Positions 15,356-28,740 of a stretch of DNA of 64,000 nt are shown here, piece after piece. The translations under genes and the position numbers were made by a program. The notes below the pieces were generated by a model. It worked only from the letters and a program-made list of their open reading frames with translations. It was not told the origin of the DNA and made no database searches. The DNA comes from Rhea pennata (Eukaryota > Chordata > Aves > Rheiformes > Rheidae), in the NCBI RefSeq assembly GCF_028389875.1, contig NC_084678.1, forward strand, positions 18,568,899 to 18,632,898, written 5' to 3'. Each line of letters opens with the position of its first letter. Within the stretch, counting starts at the first letter, position 1.

Positions 15356-16260
15356 GACCGCCGCCAGGCGCCGGAAGTTACACCCCGGAAGTCGCGTGCC
15401 AACACGTGGTCGGAGGCATCGGCGCGTGCGCGAAGCCGCCCGGGCCAGAGGCTGGTGGGCGGGGCGATGGCGGCCCGCGAGCAGCCCCGCCCCGCCGCCC
15501 TCCCCGGGGGGGAAAGGAAACCGAAAGCAGCGGGCGCGCTCGGCTCGCGGGGCGGCGGCCGCAGGTGGGGTGCGGGCACCGCCGGAGCGCGGGAGGGGCG
15601 CGCAAGAGGCCGTATGGGGGTGTCGTCTGCGCTGGGCGCCGGCGGTCCCGGGGACGCCGGGGATCCCGCGGGTCCCGGGGCGGGGGGCGCCAGGAGTCCC
15701 AGGGCCGGGGCGGGGGGCGCTGGGGCCGGGGGTCCTGCGGGCGGGGACGCCGGGAGTCCTGCGGGGGCGCCGGGGCTCCCGGGGGTCCTGGGCCGGGGGC
15801 GCCGGGGCTGGGGTCCAGAGGGCCGGGGGTCCAGAGGGCCGCCGGTGGGGCTGTCAACCGCGGGCGCCGTGCCCTGTTCCTGAAGCGCGCCCTGGGGAGC
15901 GCGGGGCGCCGCTCGCCCGCCTCGTTCCGGGCCGAGGTCCCGGCGCCGCCCCGGCGGCCGGGGGCGGCGCGGCTGGGCGCGGCCGCGCCGGGAACTGGAA
16001 AGTGAAACTTAGGGCAGCGGTAGCTCTGGGTCGTGCCGGAGCTGTCGGAGCCGGCGGCGGAGCAGGCCCGGCCGGCGTGGAGCGGAGCCGGCGCGGGGCT
16101 TTGCCGGCGGTCGCCGCACAGAGGAGAGGGTGAGCTCCGAGCACGACGGCGCCGCTTTTCTCCTCGCCGTGCAGGTGCGGTTCGGGCCCGGAGCACAGAG
16201 CGGCGCCCTTACCCTGGGCAGCCGCGGGAGCCTGGTGGAGGCAGCACCGGGGCCCCAGCG
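15356..16260. promoter_or_regulatory. Shared CpG-island promoter of DDX27 and ZNFX1 with ISRE-like sites
   Basis: The two genes are transcribed away from this 0.9-kb island. Next to DDX27 are two CCGGAAGT ETS sites (15371-15378, 15385-15392). GAAAGTGAAACT at 15998-16009 fits the interferon-stimulated response element core (GAAANNGAAACT) and sits about 250 bases upstream of the ZNFX1 ATG. A second IRF-type array, GGAAAGGAAACCGAAAG at 15511-15527, holds three GAAA blocks. ZNFX1 is a known interferon-induced gene, so the first element is probably functional. The transcription starts are not defined. A 44-base donor/acceptor pair at 16130-16173 is too short to be trusted as an intron. Confidence 0.7.
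15630..15850. repeat. Degenerate GC-rich minisatellite
   Basis: Imperfect copies of a GGGGCGCCGGGG / GTCCTGCGGG theme, roughly 24-35 bases apart, run through the middle of the shared promoter. The plus strand has many runs of three or more G, so G-quadruplexes are possible. Long open frames across it come from base composition, not coding. Confidence 0.6.
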
Positions 16261-19200
16261 ATGGACAGCGCCGGGCAGGAGCCTCGTTCTTGGCAGCCCC
16301 GAACTGGTGAAAGAGGTGAGAGCTGCGTGGTTAATACAGGGCAGTGGGTCACAGAAGAGCTGGGGAATGATGTGCTACAGTGTGACTCATTCTTTCCTCA
16401 CTTGGGTACATGCAGTAATAATTACCTCTGAAGTATAAATTCTTGCATTTCCTTATTTGCCCCCTCCAGGTTCTGGTTGGGGCCTTTAGAGTGATGATGC
16501 ATTGCAACAATCTCTTTGCTAATTTATTCTGCTAGTGTCCAATGCTGCTCTGAGTATCCAGTTGAGGGCTTGATAAAGACTATATAGTGTATGCCTTCTG
16601 ATACTGTAAGGGGTCTGGCATTGTCCAGAAGGTCTGTGTTTTACCTGTGCTACTTGAAGAAAGTCTGAGCCAGCAGCTGCTACTTTTTGATTACTTGAAG
16701 GATAGCTAATTCTGGAGGAAATCTTGCCCAGTGTAGGAAAATTCTCTGGTCTTCTTTAATTCTGCTTTCTGGCCTGTGAAAAAGGTGTTATTTTCTTAGT
16801 GTCATCAAGACTTAACAGCATAAGGGAACTCTAGACATGGCCTCCCCTCCTTGGTCAGAAAGAGTACCAAGGAAACACCAATATAAAGGCCTGGGGAAAT
16901 AATATTTATTTTTTTCCTCCTCCTCTTTTTGGTTTTCTTTTTGGTTTTCTATGATGCAAGATGTCAAAAATATGCTGACTGCTAGGCCAAAACACTTAGC
17001 TCTTATATTGAGAGGTAAGTTAATATTGTTCACTGTAATTAAGTAGTATCTCCATATCTTTTCTTTGTAGGGCGTGCTGATCATCGCTTTACGCAAACTG
17101 GCAGGAATCAAGTAAATAATGGGTCAGGCCATGCTCACAGGAGAATAGCTCAGGCTGGGGAAAACCCCCATGCAGATAACTACCCTTTTCTACCTGGGCA
17201 AGGAGAGGAGAGCTTTGGTGGTACAGGACGGTTCTTCAGTCACGGAAGAAGAAACCAAGGTGGACAGGCCAACAGTGGATCCACAGGACATTGGAATGAA
17301 CAGGAGAATGAGGGAAGGGGAAGGAAGCATCAAGGTGGACAAGCACATGAGAGAGCCAGAGGGCCCTGGAATGAGCAAGTAAATGAAGGTAGAGTGAAGA
17401 GGTATCTGGCCGGACAAGCATTTGAGAGAGCCAGAGGATCCTGGAACGAGCAAGTAAATGAAGGTAGAGTGAAGAGGTATCTGGCTGGACAAGCACATGA
17501 GAGACCCAGAGGGCCCTGGAACAAGCAAGAAAATGAGGATAGGCAAAGGAAGCATCAGAGTGGACAAGCCCGTGATGGAGCTAGAGGGCTGAGGAATGGG
17601 CAGGAAAACGAAGGTAGAGGAAGGAGGATGCAACCTGGAGAGAATCCTCATTTCTACCAGAACCCTACCCCAGGTGGTGCCCAGCTTGGTGAGCAGCCTC
17701 AGCAAACCAAAAGGATTGGCTACAAATTTCTAGAAAGTCTCCTCCAGAAAGACCCTTCTGAAGTTGTCATCACACTTGCTTCCAGTCTGGGTCTGAAGGA
17801 ACTTCTTTCCCAAACATCTATGAAACCTACTTTTCTTCAGCTCATCTGTCAGGTACTTCGAAAAGCATGCAGTTCCCGAATGGATCGTCAAAGTGTCCAG
17901 CAGCTTCTTGGAGTGGTGAAAGAGTCCAACTTTCTCAAGGTCTGTTTGCCACAGTATGTGTCTGACATGACAACTGAGGCAGTCCCTGCTGTACGACATC
18001 AATACCCTGAGCATATTGGTAACATCATCTCACTTCTTCAGGACTTGATCAGCATTTTCCCAGCCAGCTCTGTACAGAAAATCTCTGTTCTCTTGACAGT
18101 CTTGCCAGCATCCATAAATGCCCTGCGAGCTTCTGGTGTGGACATCACAGAAGAAATGGAGAAGAATCTAAACAAAGTCCAGATGCTTGTGCAGTACCTG
18201 CAGGAGAAGAGACGTGAAGGCACATTGAGGGCAGACAACTATACCCTTATGCAGCCTCAGGCTGATGGTCAGGAAGAAACCTATCGTACAATGACCATTT
18301 ATCCAACATATAATGAGCTGCATCATGATGAGAAACCCTTTTTACGCCCCAATATTGTTTCTGGAAGATATGAGAGCACCAGCATTTATCTTGATACTCA
18401 TTTCCGGCTTCTGAGAGAAGACTTTGTAAGGCCTTTAAGGGAAGGTATCCTGGAGCTTTTGCAGAGCTTTGAGGACAAGGGTTTGAGGAAGAAAAAATTT
18501 GATGACATCAGGATCTACTTTGACACACGTATTATTACCCCCCTCTGCTCCTCATCTGGTATTGTTTACAAGGTCCAGTTTGACATAAAGCCATTGAAGT
18601 TTGTACGATGGCAGAATTCCAAACGGTTGCTGTATGGATCCCTGGTCTGCATGTCCAAAGATCACTTTGAAACATGTCTGTTTGCTACTGTCTCAAATCG
18701 TGATAGTGCAGATTTGGCCCAGGGGATTGTGCAGCTATGTTTTAATGCACAAAGCCAGGCACTGTTGGCAGAGGTTCAGCCCTCAGACTCCTTCCTTATG
18801 GTAGAGACAACTGCCTACTTTGAAGCCTATCGGCATGTATTGGAAGGGTTACAGGAAATCCGTGAAGAAGATATTCCATTCCAGAAGTACATTGTGGAAT
18901 GCGATGCATGTGTGAAGGAGCCAACATACCTGACGGTGAGCACTACCTACAACTTTGCACCTTTGATGGAAGACCCTCCAACAGATGAAGAGATGCACCC
19001 TGATGGCTTGAGAAGGCAGAATATCAACGTTCTAGATTCCAACCACTGGCCTTCCATGGAAACTTTGAGGTTAGATGAATCTCAGATGCAGGCACTGAGT
19101 CTTGCACTCACAAAGGAGCTGGCAATTATCCAAGGACCTCCTGGGACTGGTGAGAAACATTTGTTTTAGATCTCTTATCATTTAAGAAATTCTACTTGAC

Positions 19201-22200
19201 TCCCCCAGTTATGAAGACTAACTCTGAGAAAGTCAGCTGTAGTGTCTCCAGACTTGTGCCTAGTGGATGCCTGAGCAGTCCAAATAGAGAGAGCTGTGGG
19301 AAAGAAGGTTAAAATATGTTCAAATACCCAAATATACCTCTAAGTCAGATATCACCAACCTAGTTGCTTGTAGACCCTGGGCCAGGTTTTGGGGTGAAAA
19401 AGTTTTCAACTGCCTTAGATACCATGGTATCTCCAGCTGAGCAACTGCTCTGTTAGTCTTTGTAGCATGTTAGAACATTGGGAGTGTTCAGCTCTGGTCT
19501 TCTAAGTCTGCAAAGCATTGCAATGGTGATTGCAGGCATGTGTAAATCCTCTCACAGTTGTGGGGAAGGTGGATGAATTTTAACTATTCTAAGTGGTACT
19601 TGAACTCAGCAAGTATTCACTGCTTTTACTCTTCTAGTATCTGAATGTTTTATGTACAGCTGACTCTCAAACAGGGAGCCAGCATCTAACCCTAGTTTAT
19701 TAACCAAAAGGCAGCATTTTTACTGAACACAACTTGCTCAGTTACAGCCCAGAAAGGATAGCAGCAGTTACATGCTACTTTGTTTACGTATTGTAACCTA
19801 GCTACCTCCGGGATAAGATCTTGGCACAGGTGAGATTTGCAAGGAAGCTTTGTATCTTGTTTTGATTCCTATGTTTCAAGGCACCCTGTAGAGGGTGGAT
19901 TATCCTTTTCTGATTCTGAGCTTGTTTCGCAGGGAAGACCTATGTGGGTTTGAAGATTGTTCAGGCTCTCTTGACTAATGAGCATGTGTGGCAAAGCACT
20001 GTCCAGAAATCTCCCATCCTTGTAGTATGTTACACTAACCATGCACTGGATCAGTTCTTAGAAGGTAAGAGTGTCTGATGGGGGGGGGGGGGAGACACAG
20101 AAATTATTGTATTTGCTCTTTGTTCTAACTGTCCCACTTCTGAGCATGACAGTTTGCCCTTATGGCTTTTACTACTGACTCCATCCTCACTGTCGCACAA
20201 TAAGAAAGCTTCTGTCAGATCAATCCTGTTTAGAGTTTGTAGTCAAATGCTATTCTCCCTACCCCTTGACCCACTCTAGAAAACAGAGTTTGGTTCTTCA
20301 GCACTAATATTTCTGTTTGATTCCAGGAATATACACATTCCAAAAAAATGGGATGGTGCGTGTTGGGGGAAGAAGCAGCAGCGAGGTCCTGAAACAATTC
20401 ACCTTGAGGGAGCTGAGGAAGAAGTGTGAATTCCGACGCAACTTGCCACTGCATCTTCGCAGGGCCTATGTGAATGTACGTGCAGTTTGCCAGAGACCAC
20501 AGGGAACTGGGTTGCCTGTGCATTGGAGTGGCTGATTAAACTTCCTCCTCCAGACATGCTCTTTCACCTTGTCTTACACTGAAATCAACCTCTTAACCCT
20601 TCTGTCCTTGTTTCTTGTCCTGCTGTTTCTGAACTTTGTTCATCTGAGTGTGATGATGCCTGTCTTCTCTTTGTTACGAGTAGATATCCAGTCAGATGAA
20701 ACTGGCTGAGCAGAAGCTCCACGAAGGAGCAAAGCACTTAGAGTGCACTACATATGGAGTGCTGCATGAGCGCCACTTGGAAGCATGCATTGCCCCCCAG
20801 CACTGGGACAGTCTGATGAACAGTCTGGTAAGAAAGGTCTCCTCCTTCTGAGTCAAGTAGTCCCAGTGTCTGTTTGCTGTAATCCTATGCCATTCTTGCA
20901 GATCAGACTGAGGTTCCCAAGTACACTTTCTTCAGCTTTGCTCAGCTACTAGGAAAGAGAGGGAGTGAATGGCAAGCCATGCCAATTAATTATAGTCTCT
21001 AAAAGGATTTTTTTTTTTTTGCAGGGCAGATGGAGGAGGGAGCATTGTTTCTTTTGGTTTTTGGTCAGAGCTTTAAATTTTGCTTCTTTACACTGATAAA
21101 GATAATTTCAAATTAGTGCAGTTTAAAAATACAAGAGACTAAAAGAAAGCCCCTTAAATTGAAGGGAAAGGGGGATGCTGTTCCTGAAGATCTAAGCCTG
21201 CCCAGGCTTTCTAGCTCTGGATGTCATGCAGGGCACTTGTCCTAATTGTATGCTGCTGCAGATTGTTGCTTTGACATTATTCTAAGACTATGAACTGCAA
21301 TAGGTCTGGCTGATTTATCTTCCTTTATGCTAGGATGAGGAAGAGTTTTACTGCAGTGGTTCACAACACTCAATGATTCTGGAGTGGCTGGGCCTTGGTG
21401 TAACTGTCTTCACCCAGAGTGCTGCAGAGAATGTAGGGGCTGAGAATCCAGGTAAGAAACTCATCCTCTATCTGCCCAAGCAATGCATGCATGCTAAAGA
21501 AAAGACACTGCTACTTAACAAATGCTGAAAGCTGCACGATACTGTAAGGTAGTGGAAAGAAGATTAACCTTAATTTCCACGTGGTGATCTGACTGCTGCA
21601 TTGTGATTCTGCCAGACTTGGCTGCAGCTGCCTGCATGTAACTAGTGACTTTCACAGGTGGTCAGCAGGAAAGAGAAGAGGAGCACGAAGCTGAAGCAGA
21701 AGAGGAGCTGCTGGAAATCTCAGAGGAGGCTGACCTGATTCAAGCTGACAGAGTGATTGAGGATGAGGAGGCAGCAAAGCCTCGAAGAAGGAAGGAAGAA
21801 GAGCATAGGGCTGTTCATGAACTGGCCAGTGTGCTGCTGGCTATGAAACTGGAGAACCAGGAAGAAGGAACAGCTCAACCACAGCAGAAGGCTATGCAGT
21901 GGGAGGTAACAGTATGCAGTAGCATACCCTGGCTCTGCTTGAGTTTGGAAGGAATAACACGAGGATGCCAATATAGAAGGAACTTGGTGCTATAACTTGT
22001 TTGGGGCTTGGTTCTGTAGGTAACTGCTGCTCAGAAGAAGAAAATGAAACAGAAGATGAAGGTTGAGCTTCGTAAACTGAGTGCAATGACAGTGTTGGAG
22101 GCCAAGACTATTCAGGATGTGTGGCAACTTGACCTGAGCTCCCGCTGGAGGCTTTACAGGTAACAAAACAGTTTTACAGAGTCTGTAAGGCAAATGTGTC

Positions 22201-25200
22201 CTAGGACTGTTTCAGTTTGCAATTTCCTGTCAATTTGAGGTGTTTCTACCCATATCTGCACGGTTCATTATTTGAACATGGTTCTCTCTGCAAGATATCT
22301 CACTTGTCCTATATTGGCAGGATAGTGCTGTCATCTCTGCTGTGTGGGTTGGGGATGGAGTATAGGTGGTCTTCCTGCCTTGCTTAGAAGGCGCACAGGA
22401 AGTTTTGAACTGACTCTGCTCAAAACTTGCAGATCAGTGCCCTGCTCCCCTTGTGTGTGTTAATGGTGCTTCCTTCTCAGGCACTGGCTGCAGATGTATC
22501 AGGGCTTTATTCGACGGAGGATTCTGCAGTATGAACAGCAGTACCAGGCAGCAGCAGAGAGGCTGGCAGAACTGAGGCTGCAGGAAGATCTCTGCATTCT
22601 CAAAGAGGCTCAAGTTGTGGGGATGACAACTACAGGTACATGGCAGTTGGGGAACAAACCAGTATCCTACTGTATCCAGCGATGGTAAAAAGGACCTTGT
22701 TGCCAAAGGATTAGTATCCAGCGCTGCTTAACAGCCTGGGCCAGACTCCACATTAATCTGTGCACCTAACGTTTCACTCCATTTGCAAGTGTGGCTATCG
22801 CAGACAAGCTGTCAGTGAGCTGCGTAAGCAGTTTCTGTTCTTGATTCACTGCTCGTGTCTAAGTTAAACACAGTTGATACCTGCACTGCTATCTCCACAT
22901 CACCTTTTGGTGAATGCGGGTTGCATAAGTCTTGTAATCTGAAACCCAAAATTGTGTCTCCAAAGATTATTTGTTTTTTGATCAGTGTGTTGAACAGGTG
23001 TCCTCTGTTTGAAGAGAAGGTTAGGAAAAGGACAAGGCATAGGACTCCAGTCCCACATGCCTTCCTCAATACCTCTCCATATAGAAGCTGTTCTTGCTAT
23101 TGCTCTGCTTCAAAGCCCAAAAGGATGAGACTTTGATTGTGGAATCTTGGGAAGACCCTTAGTCACTTTCAGGACATAATGTTGTGGAACTCCCCATCCT
23201 GAAAACTCTTACTAAGTCATTATGTTCTGCTAAAGCTTATCTTTTCTTCTTGCTCAGGTGCTGCCAAATACCGTCAGATCTTGCAAAAAGTGGCACCACG
23301 AATTGTAATTGTAGAAGAAGCAGCAGAAGTGCTGGAGGCTCACACCATTACTACTCTGAGTAAAGCTTGCCAGCATCTCATCCTCATTGGTGATCACCAG
23401 CAGGTAATGCCTGTGCCTTTTCACCAAACACCAAATGTGAAAGGTTGCCAAGCCTTAAAGCTTCCCAGTTTCCACAGATGTTGTTGGCCCTGTTTCCTAT
23501 GGTTCTGAAGTAAAGCTCCTAATGAAAATTGTCTTGTAGTTTAACTATCACAAATGACATGTACTTGAATCCAGTTTAGCTGTGACTGTACCTAACCTTG
23601 ACACTTAGCACTTCTCCAAAAAATCCAGTCTCTGCCTTTCAGCTGGGGACCAGGGTTGCAGGAAAAGGTGATGAGTGAAAGATCTTACTACTGCCTAGGA
23701 GAAGTGCTAAAAAGTGGGCTCCTATCTCTTCTCTTTCAGCTGCAGCCTAGTGCCAATGTGTACGACCTGGCCAAGAACTTCAATCTGGAAGTTTCTCTCT
23801 TTGAACGGCTGGTGAAAGTCAATTTTCCCTTTGTCCGCCTGAAATACCAGGTGAGGAGCAGCTCTTGAACATTCTTATTGCATTTACCATTTTACTTGCT
23901 TTAAATTTATAATATGTCTAAATTCATATTTCTGCTCACAGAGCAGCCTAAAAGAAAAGGATGTGCTATTCAATCCTGAGAAGAGTGGTAGGAGCTTTCA
24001 GACTGCCATAAATGATATAGTGGTCTTTGAGGCATTTTATCCTAGCAGTTTTCTATTTAAAATTCTCTAGAAGAGATCATGTAGTGGTTAGAGTAAGGTG
24101 CAGGTTTTTGTTATCTAGAACCCTGTTCTCCTTAGATTTGTGCTGAGAGCACCATGCTTACAGCAACAGCCTTGCCAAATGATTTTCATGAAGGTACTTT
24201 TGTAAAAACTCACCTAGTTGGTGGGTGGGTTGCCATCTTCATTCTTACTGCAGTCACCCTTGTCTTGTATTTGGCCAGTGTATTTACAGTGAAACAACAG
24301 ATTCTTGGCAGGGAAATATGGTGCTTCTTCCTCAAGACTGTTACAGAGCTGCTTTGTGTTTCAGCACCGCATGCGTCCTGAAATTGCCCAGCTTCTCAGT
24401 CCCCATATATACCAGGAACTGGAAAACCATCCATCTGTCCTGAAATATGAAAACGTAAAAGTGAGTTTTCATCAGTCTAAGCACTTCCTCTTGTCCTCTG
24501 TTACTGGCTAAAACAAGTTTCTGTAGAATAATATTTAAGGATTTTAACTTAGATCAAGTTCAGCTAATGAAACTGCTACTTAAATCAAGGAAACAAGGCA
24601 TACAGAATTAGGCAAATAACTTGTAACTTTGTCCGTTATTAATGATTGTGAGCATTGTAAATGGATCCAGTATTGATGACTTCAAAAGAACAGTCAAAAA
24701 AGGAAGAGGGGCTAACATAATTGTGTGTGATTGAAAAGTAGGAAGAAATCTTAAATGAGACTTAAAGTATAATTTGTGAAACTCCCTCATAAGATAAGTA
24801 ACTTCTTATTTGGGTTCTTTGTTTTGGCACCTTTACCTGTACACACAATCTGTAAACAGGATCTAGGCATCTTAAAAGTATAAATCAATCATCGTTGGCT
24901 AGTGTGTACAGCCAACAGCTAGGATTTAATGATTTATTAAGCAGGACATTGGTACGCTTGCCTCACCATAAGATACCTGAAGTGTCTTTGTAAGTCAGCC
25001 AGGCCTCATTCAGAATAAGAACGGTCAGCCTCTGCTGCTTCTTTAATATTGCTGAGTTTCCATCTTTCACTAAGTCCCTGTTTTCTGATACTTATTTCTC
25101 TGCCTCACCCCAGTTATGATTTTATACCTTTCCATGTTGGTTCTTATTTTATCTTTGAACTAGTAACAATTGTATCTCTGTAATTTTACCTATCCTGTCT

Positions 25201-28200
25201 TGCATAGCCTTGTTCTGCAGGCTTTTACACAGCTCTCTGTCACAACTTAACAATTTCCTCAGAATTCTGAGCCAAGGTTACACAGCAATGCTGTGTCTGA
25301 GCTAGGTCTTGAATCTTTGGAACCCAAACAACTGGACACACTGTGACAAAGAATTAGAGGTGGTTACAGAGAGAGGATTATAGTAGCTTAGTCTACTTAG
25401 CTCTGTCCATCAGAAGACAGCACTCATTAGTTGAAAGCTCTTTAACTGGATGAGAAAGGTATACCAAAAACCACAGTAGAATGCTTAAGCCAGGCAGGAG
25501 AAAATTAATAGCGAGGATGATTATTTACTAGAATAACCTATTTGGGAAAGTTGCAGGTGTCCTCTTTGTATCTTCAAATACAGATGAAGTCTATGTAGAA
25601 GATGCCGTAGTTAAAAATAGTTATTTAGTCAGGAAAAAAAGGTACAACTTTGGTCTCCTATGAGATAAGCTATTCTAGAGGATGTTATGGTCCTATCGGG
25701 CCTTAAAACAAACTTGAGATATCAAAAACCATGAAAATTTCATCATCTCATCTAGTTCAGCAACCAACAGAAGTGACCACAGAATTAAATTACACAGCAG
25801 TTATTGCAACTATGGACATGTTGGAAAACCAGAGATCTCCATGTGATCCATGGAAAGTGTTCTTTCTGAAAAAAAAAAGCAGTCTCTGCAATTTTGGTGT
25901 AACAGCCCAAGAATTTCCCATGGGTAGAATTCCAGCTAATAGGCAAAAAAATGAAGGCCCCCGTTAACCCAAGGCAAATGAAAGCTTTGAACAAGTGAGC
26001 AGACAACTCACTAAAATCCTGGAGTTGATGACTACTGAGTAACTGCTGGAAATGTCACTAATCAGCTCAAAGTCTCCTCTGATGAGAGGCATCTAGATGT
26101 CTAAGAGGCAATTACTCTAAGTATGCAGTAACCACATTGCAGTCCTCTCCTAAAGAATCTTCTTGGTAGGGGATAATCAGGGACATGGGAAGAGGTTGTA
26201 GGGAGAGAAGATACAATTCTACTTCTGATATTTTTTCCTTTTGTTGCAGGGGGTCTTATCTAACCTCTTCTTTGTGGAGCATGACTTTCCTGAGCAAGAG
26301 ATCCAGGAAGGGAAAAGCCACCAGAATCCACATGAGGCCCAGTTTGTAGTGGAATTGTGCAAGTATTTCTTGTGTCAGGATTATCTACCTTCTCAGATCA
26401 CCATTCTCACTACCTATACTGGGCAGCTTTTCTGTCTGCGCAAGCTCATGCCAGCCAAGTCCTTTGCTGGTGTGAAAGTTCATGTTGTGGATAAATACCA
26501 GGGTGAAGAGAATGATATTATCCTCCTGTCGCTTGTGCGGAGCAACAAAGAGGAGAGATCAGGGTTCTTGCAGATCTCTAATCGGATATGTGTAGCATTG
26601 TCTAGAGCTAAGAAAGGGTTGTATTGTATTGGAAATATGAGAATGCTTGGCAAGGTTCCTCTCTGGAGCAAGATCATTCACACCCTCTGGGAGAAAGGCC
26701 ACATTGGCCGCTCATTGATGCTTTGCTGCCAAAACCATCCTGAAACCAAGACGCTGGTATCTACTGCAGCAGACTTCAGCAAAGTCCCAGAAGGAGGCTG
26801 TAGTCGTCCCTGTGAATTTAGGTTGAGTTGTGGACATGTTTGCACAAGGGCATGCCACCCATATGACACTCAACACAAAGAGTATCAGTGCCTGAAGCCT
26901 TGTCAAAAGGTGCTTTGTACAGATGGGCATCGCTGTCCACAATTGTGTTATGAGCCCTGTGGACACTGCATGGTTAAAGTAGAGAAAACTATTTCTAAGT
27001 GTGGCCACCGACAGATGGTGCCATGCTCTATTCCAGAGACTGAGTTTTCTTGCCAAGAACCTTGTCAGAAAAAGTTGAACTGTGGGCACATGTGCAACAA
27101 ATTCTGTGGGCAGGAATGCACTACAAGGTGTCCTGAGCTGGTTACAGTTGCACTGAAATGTGGTCACATCCAGAAAGTAAAGTGCTGGATCACTGAGGAG
27201 ATGAAACATGGGATGTCTGTGGAATGTAAAACCAAGTGTTCTGCCACACTGCAGTGTGGGCATGTATGCCCAGGTTCCTGTCATACCTGCTTTGAAGGAA
27301 GATTTCATAAGCCATGTAACAGCCCATGCAAGCGCTTCTTAGTTTGTTCCCATAAGTGTCAGCAGCCTTGTACTACTGAATGCCCTCCATGTCAGCTGGA
27401 CTGTCAGAACCACTGCATTCACAGCAGATGTAAAAAGAAATGCGGAGAGCGCTGTTTTCCATGTGCAGAGCCATGTGAGTGGCGATGTCAGCACTACCAG
27501 TGTACCAATCTTTGCTCTGAACCATGCAATAGGCCTCGTTGCAATGTACCATGTACTAAACTACTGCACTGTGGACACCCTTGTATTGGATTGTGTGGAG
27601 AGCCCTGCCCACAGAAGTGCCTTGTCTGCGATCGTGAAGAAGTCACCCAGATCTTTTTTGGCTTTGAGGAAGATCCAGATGCTCGATTTGTACAGCTTGA
27701 AGACTGTGGCCATGTCTTTGAGTCCCAAGGCCTTGATCATTATATGGATGAAGATGATGATGTCATCAAGCTGAAAGTGTGCCCAGTCTGTCAGACACCT
27801 GTTAGAAAGAATTTGAGATATGGCACCATTGTGCAAAGGCGGCTGGATGAGATAGAGAGAGTGAAAGAGAAAATCCAAGGCCCAATACAGGAAATTGAAT
27901 CTAGCAGACAAAGACTACAGGCTGCACTAGCAGAGAATGCTGTTCTGCAGAGGAATCTACCTCTTAAGTACCTTATGCTGGAAGATAAACTAAGAGCCTC
28001 TGCTCTGTCCACAAAGAGTATTGGACTAATTGAGAACCAGCTTAACTTTTATGAACGTCTAGCTGATCTGACCAATTCTATAAGCAAAACTGATGCGAGT
28101 GAGAGGAAAGGGCTGAGGAAGCGGCTGGATGAAGTCCAGGAGTGGCTGGATAAGCCACGCCTCAGTTTTACAGGGCAGGAGCTCTCTGATCTGCAGGCTG

Positions 28201-28682
28201 AGATCCAGAGACTGACCTACTTGTTGAGCCTCTTGACAAGGTGCAAAGGTGCAAGTGGGAGGATAACCCCAGCCCTTGCAGAAGAGATTGCCGGTGTACG
28301 TGAGATTCTGGAAGGGACAAAGAAATTCACAGATGAGGATGAGGCTGTAGTGAAGACTAAACTAGAGAGGCTCTGCAGGGCCCTGCCTGTGTCAGGGCTG
28401 GGGATTTCTGAAGCAGAGCGGGTGCAGATTGTCAGTGCTATTGGCTACCCACGGGGTCACTGGTTCAAGTGCAAAAATGGGCATATCTATGTGATTGGGG
28501 ACTGTGGGGGTGCGATGGAGAGGAGCAAGTGCCCTGAATGCCATGCAGATATCGGGGGTACGAACCACGCTCTGGACAGCACCAACAGCCTGGCTCCCGA
28601 GATGGATGGGGCGACGCACCCGGCCTGGTCAGAGACAGCCAACAACCTGCTCAACTTCGAGGAGCTCCGCAGGCTGCTGTAG
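16261..28682 (+). CDS. ZNFX1: NFX1-type zinc finger and SF1 helicase protein ZNFX1
   Basis: An interferon-induced helicase that binds dsRNA and signals through MAVS in mammals; its worm relative ZNFX-1 acts in small-RNA inheritance. Exons: 16261-16315, 17071-19149, 19933-20064, 20327-20475, 20684-20827, 21334-21451, 21658-21905, 22020-22159, 22481-22635, 23258-23403, 23740-23850, 24365-24460, 26250-28682. All phases join: 6006 bases, 2001 residues (human about 1918). Order: repeat-rich N-terminus (to about 215), a helical region, Walker A GPPGTGKT near residue 711 split by an intron, EEAAEVLEAH (Walker B), GDHQQL, YQHRMRPE, VDKYQGEENDII and ALSRAKKG, then Cys-rich NFX1 fingers (CGHxC repeats, about 1375-1655), a coiled region and a C-terminal RZ finger (HWFKCKNGH...CGGAMERSKCPEC). 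It is longer than human because of the 75-base repeats. The start codon is the likeliest ATG; the 5' UTR is undefined. Confidence 0.95.
17262..17636 (+). repeat. ZNFX1: Five in-frame 75-base repeats coding 25-residue units
   Basis: Units start with GGA CAA/CAG GC at 17262, 17337, 17412, 17487 and 17562, and a partial sixth at 17637. The spacing is exactly 75 bases, so the frame is kept. Each unit encodes GQA, a variable part, then an RG/W-N-Q-EN-EGR core and a basic end such as VKRYLA or RKHQ. Units 2 and 3 are the most alike. Human ZNFX1 has one or two loosely similar units (RRNQEGHASDEARDQ) in this position, so the array appears expanded here. Confidence 0.9.
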
Positions 28683-28734
28683 CGCTTCCCCGCCCCCGGG
28701 GCCGCTGCCCTGCCCCTCGGGCGCCCCTGTAGCT

Positions 28735-28740
28735 AATAAA
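28735..28740 (+). terminator. ZNFX1: Poly(A) signal of ZNFX1
   Basis: AATAAA only 53 bases after the stop, followed by a GTGTGT element. The implied 3' UTR is under 80 bases. Confidence 0.8.

Noticed and set aside
16130-16173. A 44-base intron just upstream of the ZNFX1 start codon
   Set aside because: Donor and acceptor motifs exist but the length is below the usual vertebrate minimum.
15197-16196. Several 130-270-residue open frames around the DDX27/ZNFX1 promoter
   Set aside because: GC-rich sequence lacks stop codons in all frames; the codons are low complexity and spliced genes explain the region.
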